This document shows positions 15,538 to 30,500 of a stretch of DNA of 33,790 nt, in pieces (positions within the stretch are counted from its first letter, which is position 1; each line of letters starts with the position of its first letter). The stretch covers positions 1-33,790 of the forward strand of contig PBBX01000034.1 of the NCBI GenBank assembly GCA_002716725.1. Reading direction: 5' to 3'. The translations under genes and the position numbers were made by a program. A model generated the notes under the pieces. The model saw nothing but the letters and a program-made list of their open reading frames with translations, ran no database searches and was not told the origin of the DNA. Source of the DNA: a bacterium (lineage in GTDB: Bacteria > Margulisbacteria > Marinamargulisbacteria > GCA-2716485 > GCA-002719695).

Positions 15538-15546
15538 CGCTATAAT

Positions 15547-18500
15547 ATGTCTACGCACGCGCGAGACTTCAGTACTGATTTTAATCATTTAAATTTGATA
15601 GGCAGTGGCTATCGTTTAGATTCAATGGCTTCTTTGTTTGATCAGCCGGTTTCTTTTGTTGATGATGCTTTGTTTGAAGAGACACTTGAGGGGCATTTGT
15701 CTTATGGGAGAGTGTCTAATTTAGAGTTGCAATTAAAGTGTCTACGATTTGCAACGTTTCTTTATTCTCAAGATCTTAATGTCGATTCAATTACTCAACA
15801 AAATAAACAGTCATTGGATCGTGTTACTAATTTTTTAAAAACGGGTCAGTATAATTCGGATTCGTTGCAGGATATTATCACGTTTTTGGATCAGTGTTTA
15901 GCTCATTCAACGGATTCTATTTTACAGTTACAAACAGGCGAAATGACGGTGTTAAAACGATGTTTAGATCATTTATCAAGAGATCAAGTAGATGAAGTTT
16001 CGCATTTGATTAAAGAAAGAGAGCAGTTGATTGATGATTTAAATATTAGCAAACAAGAATTGTTTTATCGTAATCAAGCGTTTAAGTTAGATTATCATAA
16101 TCAGTCTGTTAGTGATTTTGTAGATGAATTATATGCTAATCAAACGGTTTATGTTACTGATTCGATTGAGGATATTATCGATAATGTGTTGCGATATGTT
16201 CAAAAAGAATTTAAGTATGTTTCTGATGGGCAAGAGGTTGATGATTGGCAACATATTACGGATACCTTGCAGCGTCGTCAGGGGGATTGTGAAGATATTG
16301 CTATTGTTTTAACAGGGGTTTTATCTCATGTGTTTCATTATCGTTTGGGCTATTCAAAAAAAGATGTTGCCTCTATGGTGCGATTGGTTGCAGGGACATT
16401 TGAGTTACCTAATGGGGCTAAGGTTCATCATGCGCTTACCAAAATTGATTTAGATCCTCATGATGTTTACACGGACTCTTATTACTTGGATGGAATTAGC
16501 GATAATCTTTTGTTAGCAGCTGATAGCGGTCGTTTTGAAACCGTTTTTGAAATTAATGATGTTGACTTTAATTTGGTTAATGCGATTGATGATACATTTA
16601 GAACGGCTGCTGGGTTAAGTGATTTGTGGTTGTTTCCAGAGGAGGGTTCTAGCACTGTGCTTGCTCAAATGAATTCAGTTATTAAAGAAATAAAAAAGTA
16701 TTGTTCACAGGAGATTGTTATTCCTAGACAAATGGGAGGGTTTCTTTATCGTCCGGTTACGGGTGAGGCTGAAATTGATGAGTGGTTAAATCACTCCCGT
16801 GCTACATTTCCAAAGAAAGAGGAAGACAAAGCAGATGCTGATGTTAACAATATGGTTCTCAAGGCTGATGAAAAACAAGAGTTTTTAGACCAACTTGATT
16901 CCAAAAAAGCACAGTTGTCAGCATCGCCTTATTTTCTTGAAGCTCAAACAAACTATGATGAGGCGCTTTCAGATTTTGAACCATTACGCAATGATTTGTT
17001 GGACGTCATTCCTGCAAGAATTTTAGCTGATAATAGTTGTTATATAGATCAAGATGGTAATGAAGTAAGTTTGGATTTTATGGATAATATTAAGCGTGCG
17101 TTAAGTTTTGGAGATAAAATTGATGAAGATGATAAGAAAAAATTAGAAGATTTTTATGCTGCTTGGGAGACCAGCACCCCAGTAGATAACATTGCCAGCT
17201 GGGACTTTGGGACACGGTATACACCTGATCCTAATACTGATTTATGGAAAATTAAAATAGATGGTGTTGCGAATAAATTATCAGCTTCTGAGATGGCTGA
17301 ATTGTACACGATTGTAGCTCAATATTCTACCTATAATGCTAAGTCGCAAAACGTAGATGGGTTATTTGCTGCAATTATTCCTTATAGGGCGTTGTTAACG
17401 GGTGGTTGGATTACAAAAAGTGCTATTGCAACAGCGCTTTCTGCTAATGGTTCTAATCTTTGGTCACCTAATAAGGAGGATCAGTTAAAGACCAATATAG
17501 TTCTTTATGATAACGCGAGTAAAGCGGTGAAGGCCCAGGTTGATCATATTTGGAATACATTACTAACTCCTATTGGTAGTAATTCTCAAGGGTATATTTC
17601 GCAATCGTTTATGGGTGTGGATTTTCAGGACATAGATGATAATGTTAAGGTAAACGGGGAGGATTTAGATTTTACCCAAGCGGCTGTTATAAACATTGAT
17701 CCAGAAGGAAGGGGAGAGGGGCTTGATTTAAGGGATAATACGGTTTTAGAGGGAGCTAATAAGCATATTTATGATAAGGATACTTTTTTTGGTATTTCTT
17801 GGGATATGATTTTTCCTGATACTCTTTTTGCGAATATGACTAATGGTCCCCAAAAAATAAAAAATGTTAAACGTTTATTTGGGTATGATTTTGATGATAA
17901 TGCTACTGTCAATGAAAATGAGAAGCCAGGTGGTTTTTTTGTTGATGTTGATGGGGAGACGAACTGGGATGTTTTTGGTCAGGGCTATAATAATTTAATT
18001 TTTGGATTAGGGGTTGATGCTCAACAGCAGGCTATTATGTCTGATTCTACGGTGGATGAATCCGATTTAAGATCTGGTATGGATGAGCCTAGTTATTGGG
18101 CGGTTGAGTCTGGGGGACAATTAATCTCTATTGACCTTGATGAGAAAAATAAGGCATTAAGAGATTATGGCATTCATCTTAAGCAAATAGAACAGCTTGA
18201 AACCGCAATTGAAGACATAAGAGAGAAGTCTCCTTTAACTGATTTTGACAAAAGAAAAATCTCTAATTATTATAATGAAATTCGTCGAATAAAAAGTGGT
18301 ATGCAGAAAGTGTATCATTTTATTGATGATAGTATGATTTTGAAGCCTATGTCTGAGGAAGATCAAACGACGTTAGCAGGCACTCATAAATTTGGGTTTA
18401 AGTATAAAGAGAATACAATAAAATTTAAACTTGGTCAGACAGATCCAAGCAAATTTTTTTCTCTTTCTAATACTATACCAACGTTTGATTTTGTGGATGT

Positions 18501-21500
18501 TCATGTTTATACACATGATTTACGTGGCGTTAGCTTAAATTTTCCTACAATGATTTTTGAAGATGCTGATTTGCCTTCTCTTGATCAGAATATTATTCAG
18601 GGAGTTACTATTAATGAAGACGCCTTGTTTAGTTATGCATATGGACTCAGAAAGCTTTTTAATAAATTTTTATTATTGTTTTATATCGTGCAGGGGTTGC
18701 AAGAATTAAAACTTAATCAAGCTCGTGATGTTCATGATGCTCATATGGATAGTGATACGAAAGCGGCTGTTGATAAATCAAGACAAGCCAGTGATAAGCT
18801 TTTTTCTAAATTTTCAAGAACGATGAATTCGTTTCAAAGTATTGCTAATAGTGGGGTTGATCAAGTGTGTGATCAATTGATGAGTTTTACAGGATCCATT
18901 AATTCAGCTATTAAACAAAAGAAAGAACTGGATGTTGATACATGGGCTCGTGCGGTTATGGATATTGATACCTCAAATCCTTATGCTGCTTTTGGTGGGT
19001 TTTTGATGAATTTTGTTGTTGGGGGTGCTACTGATTTGATCGATGAGTTAGTAGGGGTTTTTACCTATTTGCGAGCTGAATTAAAATTACAAGTTCATGG
19101 ATTTTTCACTAAAATTGAAGGTATTAATGCTTATCGAGCGACTCGGTTTTTAGAATTAAATTTAAAAGCAAGTGATATTCTTGGAGAAAATTCGACTTCG
19201 GATCCTAAGTCTACGGGGGGCGCTCAAGGGTCGGTTTCAGGGGATACAGGTTCAGGGGGTACAGGATTTTCAGGTATTCTGAATGGTTTGTTTGCACAAC
19301 GTTATGGGCCAAAGACCGAGGCCTTGCTTAGAAATGATGCGAATGTACCAAATGACGAAGGGGTTACTATTTGGAATGAAACAGCAGGAGTCTCAGGTGG
19401 CTGGGATGATTCTGCTGGCGTAGATAAAGATAAAAATAGAAAAATGGTGTATCAGCATTCTCTGAGTTCTTTAATAAGGTTTTCTACATCTAAGGCCTCT
19501 GGTTCTTTAGATTTAGTTGCTGACGACGGTAGGTTTCAAAAGCCTGCTGTTTCGGGAAGCCTTTCTGACTTATTGAATAAGGTTCAAGATGCAAAATTTA
19601 GTAAGGATAGTTCTAGTTTTAATAAAAATCTTTCAAGTTCAATTCAAGCCAAATCAGTGCATGGTACACCGTTTCGTTTGGACTATAGTGATTTGGATGG
19701 GACAGGAGATACTCTTGTACAAACGGAGAATCAGTTTGGATTAAAAAATTCATTTCAAAATCTTTTTCAGTCGGTAAGTGCGGAAAACCCGTTGTCATGG
19801 TTAATGTTTTTGTTACTGCCTCTTCAGTTAGCAGTAGAGGCATTGATTGAAGGGGCTATGGGGGGTCTCAATGAGGCTTTTGGATTTTCAGGACAACCTT
19901 ATGCTATGTATAATACGGAATTAATAGCTGCTTATCGTGAGAGAATGTATATGTTTCAGTCTTATATGAGTGTTGCTATGACGATTGCTCATGCGACGGC
20001 TAAAGCGAGATTAGAAGAAGCAAAATATTGGTCGCGGGATATGGGGATTAAAACAACGAATTCAAGTACGGGGGTCATGACGTTATTACAGCAATCGTTA
20101 GCATCAGAATTTAATCAAATTAACAAAAGTTTGCAATTAATGAGCCAACATCATTCTCAATTGGCTCAATGTCTTAATGATTTAACAAAGGCTCGTATTG
20201 ATGCTTATGAAAGTATTTTTCAATTTGGTCTTAAAACATCTCGAACACTGGCGTTAATATTGATTGTTGCTGCGGCTAAGGGGATTTATATTCCTGCTAT
20301 TTCAACCATTGTAGCAGGAATGGCGAACCCTGTAACAACTGCATTTTTTCAGCCGGCTGCTGCAGGGGGGCTGATAGATCCTACGTATTATCATATGGCT
20401 ATTGGAACGATGGCATCATTTGGGCTTGAGGCTATGGTTGAACTGTCAACCTATGCATTTAAGACGGGTATGAAAAAATATAAAAATCCAAGGGTTTTAA
20501 TTGAAGGATATGGCAATGATATTGGCACTGGCACTGGCACTGATTCTATTAATAGAGAATATGGTAATGTCACTGAAACGAAAAGCTCCTTTTCTTGGGA
20601 TGTTATTCATGGAAGAGATAAGTTGCTCAATTCTGAATCGTCGCAGGGATCGCCATGGACAGTACGGGAAACGGGTGATTTATTCGAATTTTCCAATCAG
20701 ACAGTCGAAGGGACAACCGATAAGATTTTAAGAGCTTCAAATATACAACCCTTTGTTAATGGATTGTCTTCTTTTATTTCTAAAGCTCGAAAGCAATATA
20801 CAAATAATAAGCAAGCATTTCAGTGGCATAATATGGGGTCTCCTTCCCAAGCAAAGAAAGCGTTGGCAACGGATGAATCCGGTAAAGTAGCTCGAGTTGA
20901 TGGTTTGGAAGATGAAGTTCAGGCATCGTTTATTCGAAATCAAGGGGATGGTAGGGTTGTTCAAAATGGATTGGCTTTAGCAGCGGCTACACAAGAATCT
21001 CAGTATTATTTGGTGATTGTTCGGATTCATCTTCTTATTTTAAAAGCGATTTTGGATGTGATGGAACAAGTGATAGCAGATTTGGTTGGCTTTACTAAAC
21101 AAGACGCGTATGGACGATTAGAAAGTAATGGATTGTCTGTTGTCGAAAATTTATTATCTTTAGAGACACAGATAATAGGAGACTATAAGACTGATATTGC
21201 TAATATTGAGCGAGATTGGAATTATAATATAGGGTTAAATAAAGAGTTGTTACATCAATTTTATGCTGTATCGAAGTCTAGTATGCAAATTGGCGCTGCG
21301 AGTGCAGCTTGGTTTGGGGGTTGGGGATTAGGAGGGATGACGGCTGGCGGTTTAGCTACTGCTTTAGATATTGCAGAGCAAGGATTTAGACATACGGGGT
21401 CCTATGGTGGAGTTAATGCCGATTATCATAATGATGATAAGCATGGTGTGTTAGAAGAAGCATTGATGGTAACCAAGGAAGACAATGCTATTATGCCTAT

Positions 21501-24500
21501 TCAAAGTACGGATTCTCCACGAGGTTCTTCCCAGAAGTTTGGTGACAGTTTACGACTTAATTTAAGAAAAATTATTTATGATCAGGACACTAGGCCTGCT
21601 GAAATAAAGGACATGGAGGGGGGGAGTACAACCATTAATGAACTTGTTAAAGAAGAAGGTGACATGTTAAAACACTTTATTTTAAATGAATCATTACCTA
21701 GTTTAAAGAATAAAGAGGTAGAGAATAATAAGGCTATTATGGAAGTGTCAAAAGGTATGGGTTTTGAAATGTTAAATCCAATATATCTTATGCAGCTTCA
21801 TAAAGATATGGCACATAAATCTGTTATGAAAATTTTGATTATGATGTTAGAGTCGGCTCGCTATAGTTTGTATCAACAAGAAGTTCAGCAAGTTACAGGG
21901 ATGGCTTCTGGCACTAATATGTTACAAGGTGTTATGCAAACGATTGATTCTCATAATGCGTTGCAAGGGGATTTAGTTCAAGATATATCGACGCAATGGA
22001 TGAGTCGAACAACATCTAATAATGAGTTCCAACAAACTTTAATTTTAATAGGTTTAGAGGCAGCTGTTGTTTCTGTTTTTGCTATGGCTCATTTATTTAA
22101 TTCAGCTTCTGCATTTATGGATCAACTTCTTGGACCTGGACCAGCTCAAAAGATGAAGGCTGTTAAAAAATTTCTGTCAGGGTCGATAGGGTATCAGCTT
22201 ATGAAGGGGATTGGAAAATTTATTTCTGATCTTATGTTATTAATAGGGTCATTATCGTCTTTGAATGATTTAAATACAGATTTTGCAAACCAAAAAAAAC
22301 ATAATGATGAGGATATACGAAACGAAGAAGAAGAAGAGCGTCATCATGTGAGTGCTAATGCTAGAACTAGTAATGACAGACATGTTACATCAGCCAAAAA
22401 GCATGATGCAGCGAATGCTGAATCTCAGCCTGATTTTAAACAATCTATGACCATTACCCCACGAGGTAATTTAGCTGTTAATAAAGCACAGTTACACCGA
22501 GCAAAATCAGCAGTTAAAAAACGTATGAGAAAAATGCGATTGTTACAACAAATTCAAGATAAACAAAATGATGCTCGTTTAGAGATATTATCAGAAATTA
22601 CAGGTGTTCAAGCAACTGGGGCAGGCAAGAATTTGTCACGAGCTATGGGGGCTTTGGAAAAAGGTGAACTTGCTAAAATGGATGCTATGTTTCAAGCCGC
22701 AGAAGCCATTACAAAACAAATAAATAGGGCTATGAGTAGCCTGAAAGGAGCGGTATCCTCTAGAATAGTACAAAATATCACTAATATGGCCTCTGGTTTT
22801 TCTTCCAAGAAAAAGAAACGTCCAAAAACAGAGAAACAAGATAACGATAGAGAAGAAAAAAAGAAGGGAGATAAAAAGGAGAAGGTTGAAAAAAAATCAG
22901 CAGATATTAAGAAAAAGATTAAGGAATCAGATATCTCCGATAGTGATCGGGCACGAGCAGCAGGGAAGGATTTTAAGCAAGATAAAGAATCCTCGGATCA
23001 ACGTAAGGGTACTCGAGCAGCAGGTACATTTGTGGAGTATGCTGGGTTAACAAATTCTTTGGTTATTATGGCTATAGATAGCATCATGGCATCGAATTAT
23101 ACTTCTGGTTCAGGAGATACGACGGAGGAGGATGTTTTTTCTGCTGAGGGAGGGGGAGATGCTATTGGCACTGATCTTGGTGCTGCTATTTCTGATGATG
23201 TTTCTTCTTTATTTGAGGGGGCTGGTTCTGGGGATTCGGCTGATGATAGTGCCGGGGGGGTGGCTATGCAAGAAGGCTTAGTTTCTAATGATAATTCTTT
23301 TTCAGGAGGAGGTGATGGACTTGGGTTTTCTGAAACGGCTGCCTTAGAAAATGAATTGACGTTAGCAGATATTTTAAAAGCAAGACTTGCTATTCAGCGA
23401 CAAATTTTAGATGAGTTACAAGAGGCTTCAGGGTCTTATAAAAAATTCTTAGATGATAAGTTTGATAAAACACTTGGGAAAGGGGCTTTGGGGGATCATG
23501 ATGATGCTGTCAAAGCAGCAGAAATCATGGATAAGCTGAAACAATCAGGATCTGTGGAGGGTATTAATAAGGCTTTACAAGAACTTACAAATGCAGGTTT
23601 GCCTCCTAATTTAGCTGCAACAGTAAAACGAGATATTGAATCTGTTCAGGAAAAGCACCAAAAAATTAATCATGCTATTAAACAAGCTTTTCAGGGGGAT
23701 GCTTCTAAGTTTATTAAGACATTAGAAGATATGATGTTAAAAGATCCAACTATGACGTTTGATCAATTTGAAAACTCTTTAAAAACAGATAAAACGTTTG
23801 GGGGAAGATTTGATTCTTTTTCTAAGAATATTGAAAGTGCTACGTTTTCTAAACGTGGCAGGAGTTTTGGTGGTTCTCGGATAGCTAAACAAGAACAGCT
23901 TAATATGAAAGAGGTTTTAGAGACGTTAACGGGTGAAACGTTTGAAACAAAGGGTGGTGATACGCTTAATCCAAATCGATCTCTAATTAAATCTAAGGGT
24001 ATGATGATGTTGGGTTTTGGTACATTAGGTTTGGGGATTGCATTTGCAGCAGGGCCTGTTGGAATAGGGATAGGGATAGGGATAGGGCTAGGAATGAAGG
24101 GACTAGCTGCACTGGATCAGAGGTTTGGGTTTACCACTAGTATTTCTAATCAAGCTCGCAAGCTTGGTATTACCTCTACTATTTCTTCAGTATCTAAGAG
24201 TATTTCTGATGGAGCTTCTAAACTATCTGATGGAGCTTCTAAACTATCTGAGAATGTTTCTGTTCGGTTTCGTACTTTAATGCAAGGGTTTAGTGATTCT
24301 ATTGGAGTTGGAGTTGGAGCTGGAGTTGATTCAGTTTCATCTATGCTTCATCCAGGTCTTTTAGGAGTCGGAAAAGGGCTGGCTAAGGGTATAAAAGGGC
24401 TTGGTATGTTTGCAGGACTTGGGCTTATGTTGCTGGGAGAAAGTGCTTTTGGGCTTCTTTCTATGGTGGCTAGTATATGGAAAGGAGACTATGCTAAATC

Positions 24501-27500
24501 GTTCGGGGCTAGTGCTCGAGATGGTTGGGATGCTTATAAGGCTAAGACGCTTGGCGAGTCGTTCATGGCTAGTTTTAAACGATTTACAGATGATGTCAAT
24601 GATTCATGGCAAAAGTCAGATACGTTTAAAGCTGGAAAACTTTTATATAATTATGTGCGTGGTGATACCAAAAGTAGTATTGACGGAGAGGTTCGTGCAG
24701 AATCGGAGCTTGGGAAATCTTTAGAGTCTTCTTCATCTGAGAGTGCAATGAAACAACGTGCTTTGGCTCGTTTAAAGGCTTCATTAAAGGATTCGACTTC
24801 TAGCGATTTGGAGGGGGCCGGATCTCAGGATATAGATACTATTTTAGAGGAGGCTAGTGGTAAAGGCCCAGCTGAAATTAGACAACTTGCTAATTCGATT
24901 AATTTTAAAAAAAGAAAACGTTTACGAACGAAAGATATAGATTCTAAAAAAGAAATTTTAAATGAAAAACGACGCGCTATTATTAAAGCACAATTTAATT
25001 TGTTACGTGATAGTAATTTTGTTGATGGAGAAAAAAATGAAGATATTTCTCTTAAGGATATAAAGGATTTAAAGGAACTTAATGATTCTTATACATCATT
25101 ATTAGGTGCTACAGGTAATAGTGAATTTTATGATAAGAGAGATGATCTTGCGGTAAGTCATACATCAACATCATTAAAAGATAAACTTGATGAATTAGAA
25201 AAAGGGATGCCTTCTGGTGGTGGTGGTGGTGGTGGTGGTGACGATGATGATGATAGTTGGAATAATTTTGGAAAAGGTATTCAGGATATTTTGCAATTTG
25301 TTACGGGCTCTCAGCCCAATATTAAAGCATCTGCGTCTGTGCTTAATAGAGATCAAATGCAGCGGTTGCTGAACTTACATCAAAGGTTTTTAACTAACCA
25401 AAGAAGTCAGTATACAACATTTCAAAAAGAGCGACAGGAAGCCCTAGAAGAAAGCAAAAAAAAGAAAGCGCTTAATGACTCAATTCAAGTTGAAGGTAAT
25501 AGGCTTAGTGATGCGGACTTAGAGAGCTTAAGTTTAGACCAGGTTCAAGGTTATGCAGAACGTCTAGAAGAGGAAGCAAAGGCCAAAGAAAAGGCGATAG
25601 CGGCGTTAAGGCCTGTTTTAGACAAAATCAGTAAGTCGGACCCTGCCTTTAAGAGCCCTGATTTTGATGATGCAAGTGCCGCGTCGATTTCGACTTATAA
25701 GGAAGAATTAGAACGCTATATAAAGGAACAAGATCAGCAAGCTGAAAGCAATGCGGTTAATGACTTAATAGACTCGCTTCCTGCTAATTTGTTTTCTGAG
25801 AAAGACAAAATTACGTTAAAAAATATTGAGTCATCTCAAGATCGTTTTGCTGCCTTGCAAGCGATGCGCAGTGAGCGATTACAGAAGATCGGTGACAGGA
25901 TTCAAGCGAATCAGGGTGTGTTAGCTGCTAAGACAAGTGAGCTAGGTAACATACGAAACTCGTTAATGGCTAAGACAAATGAGTTAGCTGCTAAGACAGG
26001 TGAGCTAGGTAATATACAAACACAGTTAGCTGCTAAGAAAGCTGAGTTAGATGCTAAGACAGATGAGTTAGCTGCTAAGACAGCTGAGTTAGCTGCTATG
26101 CCAAAGGTATTGGGTAACACAATGGACTTAACGGGTGTGATTGACCCGACAGAGCATGTGACAACAGGCGAGGATCATACGGTAGCGGGAGCTGTGACAG
26201 GTGCAGCTTTGGCTGTAGCAGCTACGGTTGCTTCAGGAGGGTCGGCATTGGCTGTGGGAGCTGCTGCTGTTGGTGTTGGTGCTCTTGGTGGGGCTATAGG
26301 GCATTTATTAAGTACCCCAGATACAGCTGCCAAACAAAAAGAGTTTATAGATAAATTTAATCAGAGAACGTTGAATCAGCTTGATGCAAGAGAAGGAGGA
26401 GGAGGGAAATTAGAGAACAAGCTTAATAAAATTTTTAAAACAGGATCTACGGAGTTTGAGGATATTGAAGGAACAAGTTCTTTAGCAACGGTTTTATTAG
26501 GAAAGGACCGGATCAGGGGTGGTTCAGCTGGGTCGCAGTCAAATAAATTTGTAAGGGCCTTGAAAGATAGTGGCGATCAGGATAAGGCCGATAAAGAGCT
26601 TTTCAGATTGCTTAATACGATAAAACTTGAAGACTTAGTAACAACGGATGGAACGCTAAGTGAGAAGACTCAGGAAACGATTGGTCAGATGTTAGCGCTT
26701 TTTGATTCCGGAAAAATTAAAGCTAAATTTTCTGCTAAGAAAGCAGCAACTAGTGCTCAGACTGGTCCTGGGTCTCAGGCTTATGATAATAAAAGAAATT
26801 TTGTGCATGTATTAAATCAGATTATGAGATTTTCTGGTAGAGGTGACGGGGATGGCCGACATACTAAGGAAGATTTGGGTGGTAAGACACTTGATTCTAC
26901 GAAGATTAGGGTATTTAAATTTGGGCAGAATCTAGTGGGACTTGATCATGGTAACGATGAGTTAGTGAAGCTGGGGTTATTAGAATCTAGCAGTAAGGGT
27001 GGTGAGTATCGACGCTATTTTCAGATTGATCCAGATGCGCAATCTTCACCCGCTGGTAGTCAGGATGACTTGAAGAGTTTGCAGGGCATTACTGAGGGAT
27101 TAGCAGGTAGTATTGGACAACTTCAAGGCGACTCCGCTGTATTACAAGGTAATATGGATAGTCTTACTAAAGAAAAAGATGCGTTAGGAATAAGCAAAGA
27201 CACTTTAGATAGTGAGATTCATGGGTTAACAACGGCTATAGGAGTAGACGAAAGTCACAAAAAAAGGCTAGAAGGTATTTCGGGTACAATCCCTCTGCCA
27301 AGGATGTTTTCTGCAACAACGCCACAACCAACACTTTCTGTTTCAACACCGTTAACTAAACCAACAAAACCAGAGATCGATCCTACATATAAACCAAAGA
27401 AGGCTCCGGGGGCTGAGGATGATGCTACGCTTGATAAACTTGATACATTTATAAAGAAATCCAAACAACCTGTTGATAGATTAAAACAATCTGTAGGGAT

Positions 27501-30500
27501 TAATTTTGATGATTTAGCGATTCTTAATGCAAGAGAGTACAAAATAGGCTTATCAACGTTATCAGGTCCGTCTCCTTATTCTGGGGGGGGACAAGATAGT
27601 GAACAACAGACCTATGAAGAGACATTTTTTGGGCATGTTATGCAACCCATTACTAGTATGCTTTTTAGTAGTGATCGGCGTGTTGATTCTCTTACGGGTT
27701 CCACAATAAAAAAAATATCGAGTCCTAGAATAAAAAAAATATTTGGTTTCACTGATGAGAACGAGAGAATTCATCAAGGTAAAATAAAAAGAACTCAGAT
27801 GGCTAGGAGTGGTGTTTTGGATCGTCAATTAGCTCGAGCTGAAGATAATTATGGTCTTGATAAAGATGCCAGTACATATGAGGTAAAAGGAACTGTTTTA
27901 GCAGCAAATATGCGGTCTCAGTTAATGGATGGGGCACAGGGGCGTAGTGAGACTACTACTATAGATAAATTTGTTTCGAATCATATTGAGGCTATTATGG
28001 GGGCCGAAAAACAATTGACTCATATTATCTCTGGAGGGGCTCGAAAAGGATCACGAGATTTTGATAGTTATGAAGGGCAAAGGCAGCGTATTATGGCAAA
28101 TATTGCGGGTAATGTAATGGGTTTGTTAGATCAGGGGATTACTAAAGAAGATGATGACTCTTCTGGTAAGTTGGCAGCTGGTTATTTGTTACAATATGTT
28201 GGACATAAGCAAGGTGAGTTTGATAAAGGGAAGTTAGATAAAGGGAAGCAAGTTTTAAAAGAAGTCTTGGATATGGTGCATGATAAAGATCCTAGGTTGT
28301 TTGAGAAGATTGCTCATCAAATGGGGAAATTAGTGGCATCTGACTCACACAATCAGTTTTCTATGGATTCTAAAGCTTTTAAATCGGTTATTGATCCTAT
28401 TCGAACGGGTGCTAGTAAAAAAGACGCACAGTATAATTTTGGGTATCAACCCGGTCATTCGACTGTTAAATTTGATTATCGTCGGGAAACAGGGGCAGTT
28501 GATTCTAATTTTTATGTTTTGCAATCCTTCTTAGGATCTTCTTTATCTGATTTTCAGTCAAGTCCTAGTATTGCTGTAGGTCATAGTGGGGCTAAGGGGT
28601 TTGGTAAAATTGATGATTTGTTAGATCTTTATAATGATCCAACTAAACCAGAAAATAAAAAAATGTTAGCTGATCCTGTATTAAAGCATATGGTAGATGA
28701 AGCTCTTATAAAACGAGAAGAGTTTAGATTTTTAAGGGATGGATTAGGTGATTTATCATCCTTAACCCAATCATTATCTCAGCGGATTGCTGATGAGATG
28801 AAAGAATTTTCTGGCCAGGATTTGGTAGATCCTAATTATGCATTTCAGGTTACTCAATCTCAAGGTGCAGATGCTTTGTACCAACTCATACAAGAGGTTA
28901 AAGAAGCACAAGGTGTCAAACTTGCTGATGATAAAAAACAACAGTTAAAACATGTTATCTTGGAGTCTTTACAAACGTCATCAGGATCCTTAAAGGATAC
29001 GATCAAACGATTAAAGCCTGATGATATACAGGATGTAGGGCAGGCTGTGATGGATCAATTAGAGGATATCCTTACTAAGGAGGAAGCCTTGTTAATAGCT
29101 CCTGCTTTATCAGTGGATACATTTTCAGCTTCTCAAGATACTATTGCTGTCAAGAGTAAGGGAAAACTACCCTCTATTCTTGATAAGCAGGGTGGTATTA
29201 ATAAACACTTAACTGAGTATTTGGTTATGATTGATTCGCTGGATAGTTCTATTGCTAATGATTTATTAACTACACCTGGAGCACCTAGTGCTACAGGGCA
29301 GCATTCTCTTTTAGATAGAATTATAGATGATTTAGCAGCGGCGAGTTTTATCAAAAATGCAGAAACGGAATCATTAATTGCTACTATTTTGGTAAAACTT
29401 GCTGAAAAAGTAAAGGGGGAGGCTAAAGTTGATCAACGAGGTTTAGATCGTATTAAGGATGTAACGGAAAGGTTTCAGACAAGGGTTCAAGAAAAAGAAA
29501 ACGATATGAGTGTCGAAAGAGAAGAAAAGGCTCAGGATGTGGTAGATCGAATACAGCAACGGCTTGGTGACTTAACGATAGAAAAGCATGAAGAGACTAT
29601 CGATAAAGTAAAAGAAGGATTTATGTTTGGTTCATTAGGAATGCCAACGGCACATAGTCATTCGATGAGAGTTTCTGCAGATATATTAGACACACATCAA
29701 TCATCTAAAATCTCTGGGGTTGAAAAAGGTCAAGGGTTTGCGGCTTCTTTGTTAGCCGGAGATACCGACAAAGCCCGTCATTTTTTAGCTACTGTTGCGC
29801 TTGAACATATAGAAGATACTACAGCTCCTGAATCAGGCTCTCGATCTAATCGTATTGATCATTTTGTGGATACATTTACGTCAATGATTAAGAAAGGTCT
29901 TGCATCGGTTTCTAAAGACGATGTGCCTAATTTTCAAGCAATGTTATCGATGATTCAAGACATGATTAAGAATCCTGATGAGATGTTACAAGGATCGTTA
30001 CAAGAGATTACTGGAGCTCGAGTTGTCGACTTTGATTCTCCAAATTGGATACAAGAAAAGATTACGGGATTGGATAGTGACATTGGACACCTGCATGCAG
30101 AGATTCATGCATCGTTTGGGGCTGATCAAACAGCGTTAATTAAAACGTTAAATCAAAAACAAGCTTTAAGGGGATTATTACAGTTACACCAACAAGCACA
30201 AGATTTAGTGTTGTTGTCAGCTACTGTAGAAGTAGAAGGTGCTAATTTAAGTACAGATGATAATATATTGCAGACTCATGTTGCAAAGTTTAAGGATAAT
30301 GAAGTAAATTTTAAGACTTATTTAAGAGAACCTGGCAACTTGGATAAGGTTCGTCAAGCAATTCAGGGTGCTAAACAGACAACGTTATCATTTGCTGATA
30401 CAAAAGAGTTTTTAAGTATGGTTAATGAGGTGTTGTTAGAAACAACAAAAAACAAACCTAACCCTTTAGGTAAAATCACGGAGCAGTTACAGCAGATTGA

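Noticed and set aside
15541-15546. TATAAT immediately before the giant gene's ATG as its promoter
   Set aside because: Transcription from it would begin inside the gene; a GGTGA ribosome binding site at 15533-15537 supports ATG 15547 with an upstream promoter.
25911-26120. Minus-strand reading frame and apparent direct-repeat array, CRISPR-like at first sight
   Set aside because: The repeats are short, degenerate and in frame with the giant gene, where they form a coiled coil; there are no uniform spacers or cas genes.
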